Assembly: GCA_004555265.1 (NCBI GenBank)
Contig: SFIQ01000003.1
Coordinates: 124,001 to 188,000 of the forward strand
Direction: 5' to 3'
Source: Ruminococcus sp.
GTDB taxonomy: Bacteria > Bacillota > Clostridia > Oscillospirales > Acutalibacteraceae
DNA length: 64,000 nt
Made by a program: the position numbers and the translations under genes. The notes beneath the pieces were generated by a model. That model had not been told where the DNA came from. It did not search any database and saw only the letters and a list, made by a program, of their open reading frames with translations. Of the stretch, positions 17,069 to 26,149 are shown one piece after another (positions within the stretch are counted from its first letter, which is position 1; every line of letters starts with the position of its first letter).

Positions 17069-17632
17069 ATGGAATTTGATAAATTTGACGCATTTGACGC
17101 GGGTATCGCGCTCGGCGGACTTCGCAACCGCAATGAAATTCGGCTTTTGGTTTGCTATCTTTTAAAAGCATTAGACAAACCTGCGCCGAAATCATTGGTG
17201 ATTGACGCGATTTTAAATGACGGGCTTGCCAATTTCTTTGAGGTCAACGAGGCGATTGCCGAGCTGTTAAAAAGCGGCAATATCGACCGCGATATTGTAG
17301 ACGGCGAGGAAATTTTGACCGTAACGGAACGCGGCAGAAACTCGGCAGAGTTGTTGGAGACGACCTTGCCGAAAACCGTGCGCGAAAAGGCCGTCAATGC
17401 CGCCATTAAGTTTTTCACCTTGGCGCAAAACAAGCGCGAAAATAAAATTTTAACGGAAAAACTACCCGACGGCGGCTACAATGTCACCTTTATTTTGGGC
17501 GACGAGGGCGACGAACTCATGCGCCTGACCGTATTTGTTGCCGACGGTTTACAGTTGGAAATTGTCAAAAACAATTTTTTGGAAGACCCGGTTAAACTGT
17601 ATTCGAGCATTATTACGGCGCTTACAATTTAA
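17069..17632 (+). CDS. DUF4364 family protein, probable DNA-binding regulator
   Basis: The 187-residue protein matches the DUF4364 family found across Clostridia, with NEIRLLVCYLLKAL near 20, a winged-helix-like region to about 95 ending in VTERGR, and a mixed alpha/beta C-terminal half. The family is predicted to bind DNA, but no target is known from the sequence. It is transcribed from its own promoter and followed by a strong terminator, so it is monocistronic. Confidence 0.8.
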   Translation: MEFDKFDAFDAGIALGGLRNRNEIRLLVCYLLKALDKPAPKSLVIDAILNDGLANFFEVNEAIAELLKSGNIDRDIVDGEEILTVTERGRNSAELLETTLPKTVREKAVNAAIKFFTLAQNKRENKILTEKLPDGGYNVTFILGDEGDELMRLTVFVADGLQLEIVKNNFLEDPVKLYSSIITALTI

Positions 17633-17646
17633 TGTGTAACAAGCAG

Positions 17647-17689
17647 AAAACCCCGCCCGCACAGCGCTATACTGTGCGGGCGGGGTTTT
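17647..17689 (+). terminator. Intrinsic terminator after DUF4364
   Basis: An 18-bp perfect stem (17647-17664/17672-17689) around a 7-base loop, rich in GC and flanked by A4 and T4, so it can act on both strands. Confidence 0.85.
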
Positions 17690-17702
17690 ACCTGTAAATA
17701 GG

Positions 17703-17733
17703 TAAAAAAATAGCCCCCCTATTGGGGAACTAC
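17703..17733 (-). terminator. Terminator of the 5S unit
   Basis: On the minus strand a CCCC-AATA-GGGG hairpin with flanking TAG/CTA pairing is followed by seven T residues, directly after the 3' end of the 5S sequence. Confidence 0.75.
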
Positions 17734-17738
17734 TTTCA

Positions 17739-17849
<111 letters not shown>

Positions 17850-17853
17850 ATAG

Positions 17854-17882
17854 AGTATAGCACAGCTTCTTCGAAAATGCAA
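17854..17882 (-). promoter_or_regulatory. Promoter reading into the 5S sequence
   Basis: Minus strand: TTGCAT (17877-17882), 17 bases, TATACT (17854-17859). Transcription would begin near 17847, just inside helix II of the 5S. Confidence 0.7.
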
Positions 17883-17936
17883 GTGTTTTTTGCAAAAAAG
17901 TTAAAAAATTTTGAAATTTTTTTCAAAATCGCAGAT

Positions 17937-18437
17937 TTACTCCGAAATCAGCACTTTTTCTACCGCGCCGACATACATTCTGTGGAAGTCTTTCAAGGCG
18001 TAAGTGTCCATAATGGAGGGGTCTAAAAAACCCGCAGGGTCTAAATCCTGAAATGCGATTTTTTTGCAAACCAACACGGTTTTTGCCTGTTCAAATGTCA
18101 CGCCGCCGAACGCGTCAGCGGGCACAAGCCCCGTCTCCTTGCATTTATCCATCTCTCTGCCGGATTTCGCGCCGCAAATGCCGAGTGCTTTTTTCTGTTC
18201 TCCGCCGAAGAAACTTAAAGTAAAACGGTCATATTTTTCCATAAATTCGTAGGTGTAGCGTTGGGGGCGCACAAACACAAACACCACATCGCGGCTCCAA
18301 AGTTCGCCTACCCCGCCCCAACTGACGGTCATGGTGTTAAAATCGTCCTTGTTGCCTGCCGTAAGCAACGCCCAATCATCAGCAATCATTTTGACGGGGG
18401 ATTCTTTTAACGCCCGCATTGTGCTTTCACGAAACAT
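17937..18437 (-). CDS. Flavin reductase domain protein
   Basis: A 166-residue FMN-binding split-barrel protein: MIADDWALLTAG near 18, FNTMTVSWGGVGELW near 35, FVRPQRYTYEF near 57 and TLSFF near 73. Proteins of this type bind FMN and either reduce flavin or serve as small flavoproteins. ATG 18437 has AGGAG eight bases upstream; the GTG nine bases earlier is not needed. It stands alone between the 5S unit and htrA. The partner and substrate are unknown. Confidence 0.85.
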   Translation of the reverse strand: MFRESTMRALKESPVKMIADDWALLTAGNKDDFNTMTVSWGGVGELWSRDVVFVFVRPQRYTYEFMEKYDRFTLSFFGGEQKKALGICGAKSGREMDKCKETGLVPADAFGGVTFEQAKTVLVCKKIAFQDLDPAGFLDPSIMDTYALKDFHRMYVGAVEKVLISE

Positions 18438-18532
18438 ACCTGTCACTCCTATGCAAAAATTCTTGTATTATCATAATACGAAACACGCGGAAAATCAATG
18501 CCGAAAATTTTTCTTTCCGCGCAAATTGACGA

Positions 18533-18557
18533 AGCACCGGCAATGCATGTCGGTGCT
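18533..18557. terminator. Weak hairpin downstream of htrA
   Basis: AGCACCG (18533-18539) pairs with CGGTGCT (18551-18557) across an 11-base loop. The T tract follows only on the plus strand, so it is an uncertain terminator for the minus-strand htrA transcript. The rest of 18438-18627 holds nothing recognisable. Confidence 0.35.
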
Positions 18558-18627
18558 CCACTTTTTATATGATAAATATCCATGCTGCGCCGCGCACAGG
18601 CCTTATGCGTGTCTCTGCGGCAACTTG

Positions 18628-20151
18628 TTAGTTCCCGTAGCCGTATGCGCCGAACGGATTATAATAACTGTTCTGTGTGGTCTCTTCCGAAGTACTGCCT
18701 TTGTCCTCCACAAGTTGAACCGTTACCTCAAACTCCGAAATGGAATAATTATTTTTGGTATCCACGCGGCAAATTGTCAATGTGATTTCGTCGCCGACAG
18801 ATGACTCTTCAATCATATCGGCAAGCACATTGACATTGTCCAAGTCCTTGCCGTTCGCCTTCGTAATCATATCGCCGGACTGCACATCTGTATTCACCAA
18901 AGCACTGTCTGCATTGACAGACTGAATGACTACCGTGCCCGAGGGCAAATGATTTGCGCCCACAATCATACTGTACATTTGGTTGGAGGAGGCGGGAAAA
19001 TAGTTTATGCCCAATTTTGCACGGTTGGTAACATAGCCGTTTTGCACGATTTCGTCGAACACCTCTTTGACTGTGGTGCTCGGCACGGCAAAGCCCATGC
19101 CTTCATAACTTGTGCTTGCGATTTTGGAAGAATTGATACCGACAATTTGCCCATATGCATTGACAAGCGCGCCGCCGGAGTTGCCGGGATTAATCGCCGC
19201 CGTATGCTGTATACAAAGCATTTCATAGCCGATTTCACTGTTTACAGGGCGCGAAATTGCCGAAACCATACCGTTGGTAAACGAGCCCGCAAACGCCACG
19301 CCGCCGGGATTGCCTATCGCATAGACCGTCTCGCCGACGGAAAGGCTGTCGGAATCCCCAAGTTCCGCCGCCGAAAGCCCCGTCGCGCGAATGCGCAACA
19401 CGCCGATGTCTGTTCTTGTATCATACCCGACAACCGTCGCGTCATATTGCGTTTCATCGAACAACTGCACCTTAACCGTACCGCCGTCGTTAATCACATG
19501 CGCGCAAGTTACAATATAGGTATATGTGCCTGTGGGGTCTTCGCCGATAATCACGCCGGAGCCTTCGCCCGCAAGCGCGGTGTTGCTGTACGCACTGCTG
19601 CTGTATACCAAAATGCCGACGGAGCTCTCCTTGACCTTTTCATATACGCCTTTGGCGGTCAGTTCCCCGTTGGCACCGGTAGAGGAAGCCGTCGGCGTTT
19701 CCTGAATTGTAGCAGACGGTGCGTTTTCCTCGCCGATTTTTTTCGGCGTATTCCCGTCCTTTGAAAAAGCAACCGCCGCCGCAACAACCGCACCGACTAA
19801 GCACACGGCAACCACAGCCAAAAAGATTGCCAAGCCCTTTTTCTTGTGCTTTGAGCCGTTCGGATTGATTTTTTTCTTTTCCTTTTGCGGCTGTGGCGCA
19901 CCGTAATACACATAGTTCGGATTGGCGCCGTTTTGCCCCATCGGGCCGCTGTGATAAAAGCTGTTCGCGTAAGACGGCTGTTGTGTATTTTGCGTATATT
20001 GCGCCGTGTTGGAATACGGATAGCCGACATTCGGCTGTGCACCGTTTTCTTGTTGTGCACCGTTTACGGGCGGTGTTTGCACGCCCGACGGTTCGGCGGT
20101 ATTTTGCACGGGTTCTTCCGCCGAGGATTGTCTGTCAAATTCTTCGTTCAT
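18628..20151 (-). CDS. HtrA/DegP-like serine protease, membrane-anchored
   Basis: The 507-residue protein has a hydrophilic Gln/Asn/Pro-rich cytoplasmic N terminus (to about 100), a lysine cluster, one membrane segment near 105-130, a trypsin-like domain and a C-terminal PDZ domain (about 395-475). The catalytic triad is visible as CAHV (His218), TDIGVLRI (Asp248) and NPGNSGGA (Ser325). It should degrade misfolded proteins outside the membrane. ATG 20151 has GGAGG eight bases upstream. It lies 95 bases after a histidine kinase gene on the same strand, suggesting control by that two-component pair. Confidence 0.92.
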   Translation of the reverse strand: MNEEFDRQSSAEEPVQNTAEPSGVQTPPVNGAQQENGAQPNVGYPYSNTAQYTQNTQQPSYANSFYHSGPMGQNGANPNYVYYGAPQPQKEKKKINPNGSKHKKKGLAIFLAVVAVCLVGAVVAAAVAFSKDGNTPKKIGEENAPSATIQETPTASSTGANGELTAKGVYEKVKESSVGILVYSSSAYSNTALAGEGSGVIIGEDPTGTYTYIVTCAHVINDGGTVKVQLFDETQYDATVVGYDTRTDIGVLRIRATGLSAAELGDSDSLSVGETVYAIGNPGGVAFAGSFTNGMVSAISRPVNSEIGYEMLCIQHTAAINPGNSGGALVNAYGQIVGINSSKIASTSYEGMGFAVPSTTVKEVFDEIVQNGYVTNRAKLGINYFPASSNQMYSMIVGANHLPSGTVVIQSVNADSALVNTDVQSGDMITKANGKDLDNVNVLADMIEESSVGDEITLTICRVDTKNNYSISEFEVTVQLVEDKGSTSEETTQNSYYNPFGAYGYGN

Positions 20152-20246
20152 ACAGAACGCCTCCATATTGGATTCTTTACATGCCCTATCATAAAAACCA
20201 CTTGTTAACCGGATATTAACGGTAATTGAAGTTTTTAAGAAATTTC

Positions 20247-21776
20247 CTATGCCTGCGCGTTCGGCTGTTCATTCGGAAGGGTAAACGAAAACTCCACAAA
20301 CGCGTTGCCGTCGCTTTGCGCCTGAATGGTACCGCCGTGCATTTCAATAATCGTCTTACAAATATATAAACCCAAGCCCGCGCCTTTTGTGTCATAACTG
20401 CGGGATTTGTCCACCTTGTAAAACCGCTCAAATACGCGAGACAGTTCCTCGGAGGAAATGCCGGAAGTACCGGTGTTGCGAATCGACACAGTGGTGTTTT
20501 TCGCATCTTGCCGCACGCCGACAAAAATCACACCGTTTTCCGTGAATTTGACGGCATTGTCCACCAAATTGTAAATCACTTGATGCAACATATCGCGGTC
20601 AGCGTGAATGACGGTCGGCGAAAGTGCGTCTAAACCCTGAATGTCGATGTGTTTTTTCTCAATCAGTTGCTCAAAATTCAGCATGGTATTGAAAATTTCC
20701 TGACACAAATCAAACGGCTTCGGTTGTAAGCGCAGTTCGCCCGCCTCGATTTTGGACATATTCAGCATTGCCGTAACGAGTCTCGATAACCGCTTGGTTT
20801 CACCGGAAACAATTTCCAAATAGTGTTTTTCCTTTTCGGGCGGAATGGTACCGTCCAAAATACCGTCGATAAAGCCGCCTATAGTGGTCATGGGCGTTTT
20901 TAATTCGTGCGAAACATTGGCAACGAAGTTGCGGCGCGAACTTTCCTGCGTGGCAAGCGCACTTGCCATACGGTTAAACGCCGATGTAAGCTCTGCCAAT
21001 TCATCACTGCCGCTGACCGCCACGCGCGGGCTGAAATCACCCGTTGCGTAGGCTTTTGTGGCTTTTGACATTTCCTTTAAGGGATGAATTAAATTGACCG
21101 TAAACAGATAGATGATGATAAAGCCAATCGCAAGCGCCATTAAAGAAGCAAACAGGAACATACGGATGACATCCAGCACATACCCTTTAAAGTTTATACT
21201 GATGGGCTCGACCGCCAACACATAGCCGGCAATTTGCCCGTTGACGCGCACCGGCTCTATTGCCGTCAAATGCGTTGTATTGAACATATCGCCCAGCTTA
21301 CCGCGCTCATAATAGCCTTTGTTGTTCACCTTTTGCAAAATCTCCTGCGGGACGCGGTAGGTGTCGTGTATATTGCACCGCCCGCCCTCGGCAACCTCGT
21401 AGCCGTTGGACAAAAGCTCTTTGCATAAAATCACCTTGCCGTTCGGGTCACACATAAACACATCGGCGTCAATCGCTTCGGACACCGTTGTCAGATTGTT
21501 GCAAATAAACACCACCGAGCCCTGCGGATTGTCCCGCAGCCAAGAGCCAAGCACCTCTGCCGTGGAGGTCGCTGTATTTTTGGCATTTTCTTTGAGCAAA
21601 ACGGCTTTTTGATTTGTCCAATAATTGATCACAAACACGCCGAGCGTCAAGCCCAACACCAAAAAGCAGGTAAATACCATCATGCTGAACACGGTAAAAT
21701 ATTTGACAAACAGCGACTGATGGCTGAATTTGTGCGCCGCGCGCTTCGCCAGCGTTTTCAGTTTGTTTTCTCGCAT
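20247..21776 (-). CDS. Sensor histidine kinase with HAMP domain
   Basis: The 509-residue kinase has two membrane segments (about 30-52 and 195-220) flanking an extracellular sensor region, a HAMP linker (about 220-270), a HisKA helix with NVSHELKTP (His290) and an ATPase domain with NLVDNAVKF and GAGLGLYICK. It starts nine bases after the stop of the response regulator gene. The arrangement regulator-kinase-HtrA resembles envelope-stress systems such as CssRS-htrA of Bacillus, but the signal is not shown. Confidence 0.93.
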   Translation of the reverse strand: MRENKLKTLAKRAAHKFSHQSLFVKYFTVFSMMVFTCFLVLGLTLGVFVINYWTNQKAVLLKENAKNTATSTAEVLGSWLRDNPQGSVVFICNNLTTVSEAIDADVFMCDPNGKVILCKELLSNGYEVAEGGRCNIHDTYRVPQEILQKVNNKGYYERGKLGDMFNTTHLTAIEPVRVNGQIAGYVLAVEPISINFKGYVLDVIRMFLFASLMALAIGFIIIYLFTVNLIHPLKEMSKATKAYATGDFSPRVAVSGSDELAELTSAFNRMASALATQESSRRNFVANVSHELKTPMTTIGGFIDGILDGTIPPEKEKHYLEIVSGETKRLSRLVTAMLNMSKIEAGELRLQPKPFDLCQEIFNTMLNFEQLIEKKHIDIQGLDALSPTVIHADRDMLHQVIYNLVDNAVKFTENGVIFVGVRQDAKNTTVSIRNTGTSGISSEELSRVFERFYKVDKSRSYDTKGAGLGLYICKTIIEMHGGTIQAQSDGNAFVEFSFTLPNEQPNAQA

Positions 21777-21785
21777 AACGGCGCC

Positions 21786-22478
21786 TTATTCCTTCGTTTC
21801 AAATTTATACCCGACGCCCCAAACGGTTTTCAGTTCCCATTTGTCGGAAACGCCCTCTAATTTCTCACGCAGCCGTTTGACATGTACATCCACCGTGCGC
21901 GAGTCGCCGTAGTAATCAAACCCCCAAACCTCGTCTAGTAATTGGTCGCGTGTAAATACGCGGTTCGGGTTGGAGGCGAGATGGTAAATCAGTTCGAGTT
22001 CTTTCGGCGGGGTATCCACCGGCACGCCCTTGACTTTCATTTCGTAATTGGTCAAATTGACTGTCAAGTTTTCAAAATTGACCTCTTTCACGGCATCGGC
22101 TGCCGCCGCGGCGCCCGTGCGGCGCAAAACCGCTTTGATGCGGGCGACCATTTCTTTGGTATCAAACGGTTTGGTCATATAGTCGTCCGCGCCGAGTTCC
22201 AGCCCCAAAACCTTGTCGAAGGTTTCGCCTTTGGCGGTGAGCATAATAATCGGTTTGTCCGAAAACTTTCGGATTTCCCGACAGACCTGCCAACCGTCCA
22301 ATTTCGGCAACATAATATCGAGAATCATCAAGTCGGGGCTTTCCTGCTTAAATGCGTTGACTGCCGAAACACCGTCATTGACGATTTTGACGGCATACCC
22401 CTCTTTTTCCAAATACAGCCGCAACAGTTCACAGATGTTGGAATCATCGTCTACCACTAAGATTTTTTCATTCGGCAT
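21786..22478 (-). CDS. OmpR/PhoB-family response regulator
   Basis: The 230-residue protein has a receiver domain (KILVVDDD at the start, Asp54 in LMILDIMLP, the Thr in IIMLTAKGE and the Lys in MTKPF) and a C-terminal winged-helix domain with DQLLDEVWGFDYYGDSRTVD. ATG 22478 follows GGGTGG by five bases; the GTG nine bases earlier overlaps that site. It is the partner of the kinase at 20247 and a likely regulator of the htrA gene downstream. Confidence 0.94.
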   Translation of the reverse strand: MPNEKILVVDDDSNICELLRLYLEKEGYAVKIVNDGVSAVNAFKQESPDLMILDIMLPKLDGWQVCREIRKFSDKPIIMLTAKGETFDKVLGLELGADDYMTKPFDTKEMVARIKAVLRRTGAAAAADAVKEVNFENLTVNLTNYEMKVKGVPVDTPPKELELIYHLASNPNRVFTRDQLLDEVWGFDYYGDSRTVDVHVKRLREKLEGVSDKWELKTVWGVGYKFETKE

Positions 22479-22566
22479 TTCTACCACCCTTTCGTCGTAT
22501 CAAACGAGTTTATAAGAAAAGTTTATCGGAAAATTGCAAATAGGTTGTGAACAAAGAAAAAAGCAT

Positions 22567-22610
22567 TTGTAAAAAATACCATCCGAAACCGCGCGCTCGA
22601 ATGGTATTTT
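22567..22610 (-). terminator. Terminator of the leu operon
   Basis: A 10-bp stem (22573-22582/22601-22610, AAAATACCAT/ATGGTATTTT) with an 18-base loop. On the minus strand it ends in a T-rich run and starts six bases after the leuD stop. Confidence 0.8.
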
Positions 22611-22615
22611 CGATT

Positions 22616-23095
22616 TTATTTGAGCGACGCCAAAAGCCCGCCTTTTTGAATGATATTTTGTATAAACGGCGGGAACGGCTCTGCTTTATAGGATTTCCCG
22701 GTGGTCAGATTCGTAATCACACCGCTGTCAAAATCCACCGCAACCTCGTCGCCGCTCTTAATTTCTTCCCCCGCTTCGGGACATTCCAAAATCGGCAAAC
22801 CGATATTTAACGCGTTGCGGTAGAAAATGCGCGCAAAGTTTTTGGCAATCACGCACGAAACGCCAGACGCTTTAATGGCAATCGGCGCGTGCTCGCGCGA
22901 AGAACCGCAGCCGAAGTTCACGCCTGCCACCATAATATCACCCGTATGCACCTTGTTGACAAAGTCCTTGTCAATGTCCTCCATACAATGCGCCGCGAGT
23001 TCTTCGGGCTTTGCGGTATTGAGGTAGCGCGCGGGAATAATCACATCGGTGTCCACATGGTCGCCGTATTTATGTACTTTACCTTGAATTTTCAT
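22616..23095 (-). CDS. leuD: 3-isopropylmalate dehydratase small subunit
   Basis: A 159-residue swivel-domain subunit: GDHVDTDVIIPARYLN near 12, VAGVNFGCGSSREHAP near 55, IAKNFARIFYRNALNIGLPI near 85. With LeuC it isomerises 2- to 3-isopropylmalate in leucine synthesis. ATG 23095 has AGGACGG upstream; the longer open frame is inside leuC. It ends at a strong terminator, so the operon has no leuB or leuA in this window. Confidence 0.94.
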   Translation of the reverse strand: MKIQGKVHKYGDHVDTDVIIPARYLNTAKPEELAAHCMEDIDKDFVNKVHTGDIMVAGVNFGCGSSREHAPIAIKASGVSCVIAKNFARIFYRNALNIGLPILECPEAGEEIKSGDEVAVDFDSGVITNLTTGKSYKAEPFPPFIQNIIQKGGLLASLK

Positions 23096-23112
23096 CGTAT
23101 AGCCGTCCTTTC

Positions 23113-24375
23113 TCAGTCGAGTTCGCACGGGCAGGAGATTTTGCCCGTCACAGCGGAAGCCGCCGCCACATAAGGGGACGCGAGATACACCTCGCTGGTG
23201 GGGTGCCCCATACGCCCGACGAAATTGCGGTTGGTGGTGGAAACCGCGCGTTCGCCCGCCGCCAAAATACCCATATGCCCGCCGAGGCACGGCCCGCAGG
23301 TCGGGGTGGAGACAATCGCGCCCGCTTCGACAAAGATTTTGGCAAGTCCTTCTTCAATACACTGCATATACACCGTCTGTGTGGCGGGGATAACAATGCA
23401 GCGCACGCCGTCCGCGACTTTTCTGCCTTTTAACACAGACGCCGCCGCGCGCATATCGTCAATTCTGCCGTTGGTGCAAGAGCCGATGACCACTTGGTCG
23501 ATTTTGATGTCGTCAATCGAGTCTACCGTGTGGGTATTTTCGGGCAGATGCGGGAACGAAACCGTGGGTTTTAATGCATCGAGATTGATTTCAATCACTT
23601 CGTCATATTCGGCGTCTGCGTCCGCTTCAAAAATCACGGGCTTTCTGTCCGTTCTGCCGTTCATATAGGCAAGCGTTTTTTCGTCCACGGGGAAAATGCC
23701 GTTTTTCGCGCCGCATTCAATCGCCATATTGGCAATGCAGAAGCGGTCATCCATGGAAAGGTTTTTGATGCCGTCGCCCGTGAATTCCAGCGAACGGTAA
23801 CGCGCGCCGTCCACGCCGATTTTGCCGATTAAGTGCAAAATGACATCTTTGCCGCTGACATACTTTTGGAAATTGCCCGTAATCACGATTTTGAGTGCCG
23901 ACGGGACTTTAAACCACGCCTTGCCCGAAATCATACCTGCCGCCATATCGGTAGAGCCGACGCCTGTGGAAAACGCGCCGAGTGCGCCGTAGGTGCAGGT
24001 GTGGGAATCCGCGCCGATCACGGTATCGCCCGAAATCACAATGCCCTGTTCGGGGAGCAGGGCGTGCTCAATGCCCATTTTGCCGACATCGAAAAAGTGT
24101 TGAATGCCGTATTCTTTGGCAAAGGTGCGCACCTGTTTGCAGTTTTCGGCGGATTTAATATCTTTGTTGGGGGTGAAATGGTCCATCACCAACGCGATTT
24201 TATCTTTGTTAAATACAGAGGAAAAGCCTTTGCTTTCCATTTCGTGAATGGCAACGGGCGAAGTGACATCGTTGCCCATGACCAAATCCAAATTGACTTC
24301 AATCAACTGCCCTGCCGAAACACAGTCTACCCCCGCGTGGGCGGCAAGGATTTTTTGCGTCATTGTCATTCCCAT
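23113..24375 (-). CDS. leuC: 3-isopropylmalate dehydratase large subunit
   Basis: The 420-residue aconitase-family enzyme shows VIGADSHTCTYG near 118, VIGSCTNGRIDD near 300 and TPTCGPCLGGHMG near 355, which contain the three cysteines for the 4Fe-4S cluster. The length is that of the bacterial/archaeal two-subunit LeuC type. AAGGAG stands eight bases before ATG 24375. It is followed after 17 bases by leuD. Confidence 0.95.
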   Translation of the reverse strand: MGMTMTQKILAAHAGVDCVSAGQLIEVNLDLVMGNDVTSPVAIHEMESKGFSSVFNKDKIALVMDHFTPNKDIKSAENCKQVRTFAKEYGIQHFFDVGKMGIEHALLPEQGIVISGDTVIGADSHTCTYGALGAFSTGVGSTDMAAGMISGKAWFKVPSALKIVITGNFQKYVSGKDVILHLIGKIGVDGARYRSLEFTGDGIKNLSMDDRFCIANMAIECGAKNGIFPVDEKTLAYMNGRTDRKPVIFEADADAEYDEVIEINLDALKPTVSFPHLPENTHTVDSIDDIKIDQVVIGSCTNGRIDDMRAAASVLKGRKVADGVRCIVIPATQTVYMQCIEEGLAKIFVEAGAIVSTPTCGPCLGGHMGILAAGERAVSTTNRNFVGRMGHPTSEVYLASPYVAAASAVTGKISCPCELD

Positions 24376-24389
24376 ATCTATTGCTCCTT

Positions 24390-24920
24390 TTACTCCACGA
24401 TTCCGTTGATATTGGTGTCGCCCTTTTCGAGCGCCGTAAGACCCGAACGCGACAGTTCAATAATCCCGTGCTTGGTCATTTTTTCAATGAATTTGTCGAT
24501 AAGCGAAGTCAGCCCCGTCAATTCCGCCGTGATGGTGGTATGGCCGATGTCCTTGACCTTGCCGCCGAAACCGTTGATGGTTTTTAACACGGCGGTACGC
24601 TGGCTGTTGGTCGCGTGCACCTTAATCAGCAACAATTCGCTTGAAATAAGTTTACCCTCGTTGAGTTTCACGACTTTAATCACATCTTCGAGTTTCGATA
24701 ACTGCTGTTCCACTTGCATAAACTTATGCGGCTCCACATCGGAGACGATGGTGATGCGCGAATACAGCGGATTTTCGGTTTCGGCGACCGTAAGGCTGAT
24801 CACATTGTAGCCGCGGCGCGCAAAAAGGCTTGCCACGCGCAACAGCACGCCCGTGCGGTTATACACAAGTGCCGAAAGAAAAATGCGTTCCAATTTGTTT
24901 TCCTGTTTGATTTCTGCCAT
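24390..24920 (-). CDS. ilvN: Acetolactate synthase small (regulatory) subunit
   Basis: The 176-residue protein has an N-terminal ACT domain (LVYNRTGVLLRVASLFARRGYNV in part, about 18-40; ITIVSDVEP near 57) and the C-terminal ACT-like half with LLLIKVHA and GFGGKVKDIG. It mediates valine feedback on the catalytic subunit IlvB, which is not encoded in this window. It lies 14 bases upstream of leuC and 12 bases downstream of galM, within one operon. Confidence 0.92.
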   Translation of the reverse strand: MAEIKQENKLERIFLSALVYNRTGVLLRVASLFARRGYNVISLTVAETENPLYSRITIVSDVEPHKFMQVEQQLSKLEDVIKVVKLNEGKLISSELLLIKVHATNSQRTAVLKTINGFGGKVKDIGHTTITAELTGLTSLIDKFIEKMTKHGIIELSRSGLTALEKGDTNINGIVE

Positions 24921-24932
24921 TTTGGATACCTC

Positions 24933-25982
24933 TTATTCTGCGGAGAACTTAAAAATTGTTGTAGAAATAAACGGGTGGTCGGGTGTAAACGCGCAGGGAA
25001 TAAATTCCGCGTGATTGAGCGCGTCAGGGAAATACTGCGTTTCCAGACAAAATCCCTGCCGATAGTTTAAAGGCTTACCCGCTTTCCCAATTTGCGTGCC
25101 GTCCATATAATTGCCGATATACAGTTGCACGCCCGGCAAATCGGTGTAGCCGCGCATGACGCGCCCTGTTTTCGGCTCGTACACGCGTGCGAACTGTTTG
25201 ACGGTCCCGTCATAATTCTCGATTTGGAAATTGTGGTCATACCCGATACCGATTTTGAGTTGCGCATCGTCGTGATTGACATCTCTGCCGATTTTTTTCG
25301 GCAGTCGGAAATCGAACGGCGTGCCCGCAACAGGACGGATTTCGCCCGTTGGGATACAGTCGGTATCGGTGGGGGTGTACGCGTCGCAGAACAACTGCAA
25401 AACGTGCTCGGTAATCTGCCCGCCGTCGAAGCCTTCTAAATTAAAATAAGCGTGGTTTGTAACATTGATTGCCGTTTTGCGGTCGGGCACACATTCATAA
25501 TGAATGGTGACGGCGTTTTCCGCATCAAAGGAAAATGTTACCGCATTTTGGACATTGCCGGGGAAGCCCTCGTTGCCGTCCGCGCTGAAATAGGTAAACC
25601 GCACGGCATTGTCGCCGACAATTTCACTTTCCCATACGGCTTTGGCGTATTCGTGGTTGCCGTGCAAAGTAAATTTGCCGTTAACATTTTTGGTAATCGG
25701 ATACTTTTCGCCGTCTATGGTAATGCCCTTGCCCGCAATGCGGTTGGCAACTCTGCCGACGGTGCGCCCTTGCGAATCGGTGCAAAGTTCCTGCCCCGCC
25801 ATGGTGTCAAAGCCGACCAAAACATCGGTAAGATTGCCGTCGCGGTCGGGCACGACGATTTTGTTTAAGGTTGCGCCGTAAGCGACAAGTTCAATATAGG
25901 CGCCGTTTGAATTGGTTATGGTAAACGACGGGACTTCTATACCGTTTTCGGTTGTACCGTACACGGTCTTTTCGATTTTCAC
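24933..25982 (-). CDS. galM: Aldose 1-epimerase (galactose mutarotase)
   Basis: A 349-residue galactose mutarotase-like protein with the beta-sandwich motifs GRVANRIA near 75, FTLHGNHEYAKAVW near 100, VTNHAYFNLEGF near 175 (catalytic His) and FCLETQYFPDALNH near 320 (catalytic Glu). It interconverts alpha and beta anomers of hexoses. The start is set at GTG 25982, six bases after GGGGTGG; another GTG nine bases earlier overlaps the site. It leads an operon with ilvN-leuC-leuD, an unusual pairing. Confidence 0.9.
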   Translation of the reverse strand: MKIEKTVYGTTENGIEVPSFTITNSNGAYIELVAYGATLNKIVVPDRDGNLTDVLVGFDTMAGQELCTDSQGRTVGRVANRIAGKGITIDGEKYPITKNVNGKFTLHGNHEYAKAVWESEIVGDNAVRFTYFSADGNEGFPGNVQNAVTFSFDAENAVTIHYECVPDRKTAINVTNHAYFNLEGFDGGQITEHVLQLFCDAYTPTDTDCIPTGEIRPVAGTPFDFRLPKKIGRDVNHDDAQLKIGIGYDHNFQIENYDGTVKQFARVYEPKTGRVMRGYTDLPGVQLYIGNYMDGTQIGKAGKPLNYRQGFCLETQYFPDALNHAEFIPCAFTPDHPFISTTIFKFSAE

Positions 25983-26014
25983 CTGTTCCACCCCATTTTA
26001 AAACTGTTTTAATA

Positions 26015-26043
26015 AGTATAGTATTCACACGGCGGATTGTCAA
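26015..26043 (-). promoter_or_regulatory. Sigma-A promoter of galM-ilvN-leuCD
   Basis: Minus strand: TTGACA (26038-26043), 17 bases, TATACT (26015-26020). It is divergent from and 19 bases away from the FHA-operon promoter. Confidence 0.88.
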
Positions 26044-26062
26044 GAAAATCGATGGGTTTTTA

Positions 26063-26091
26063 TTGACTTTTCGCCTGTTTGAATGTATGCT
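26063..26091 (+). promoter_or_regulatory. Sigma-A promoter of the FHA-ftsW-pbp operon
   Basis: TTGACT (26063-26068), 17 bases, TATGCT (26086-26091). Confidence 0.75.
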
Positions 26092-26149
26092 TACAATAGG
26101 ATTTTATCAAAAATACCGACCCCATTTCACGCAAAAGGAAGTGAACGCT

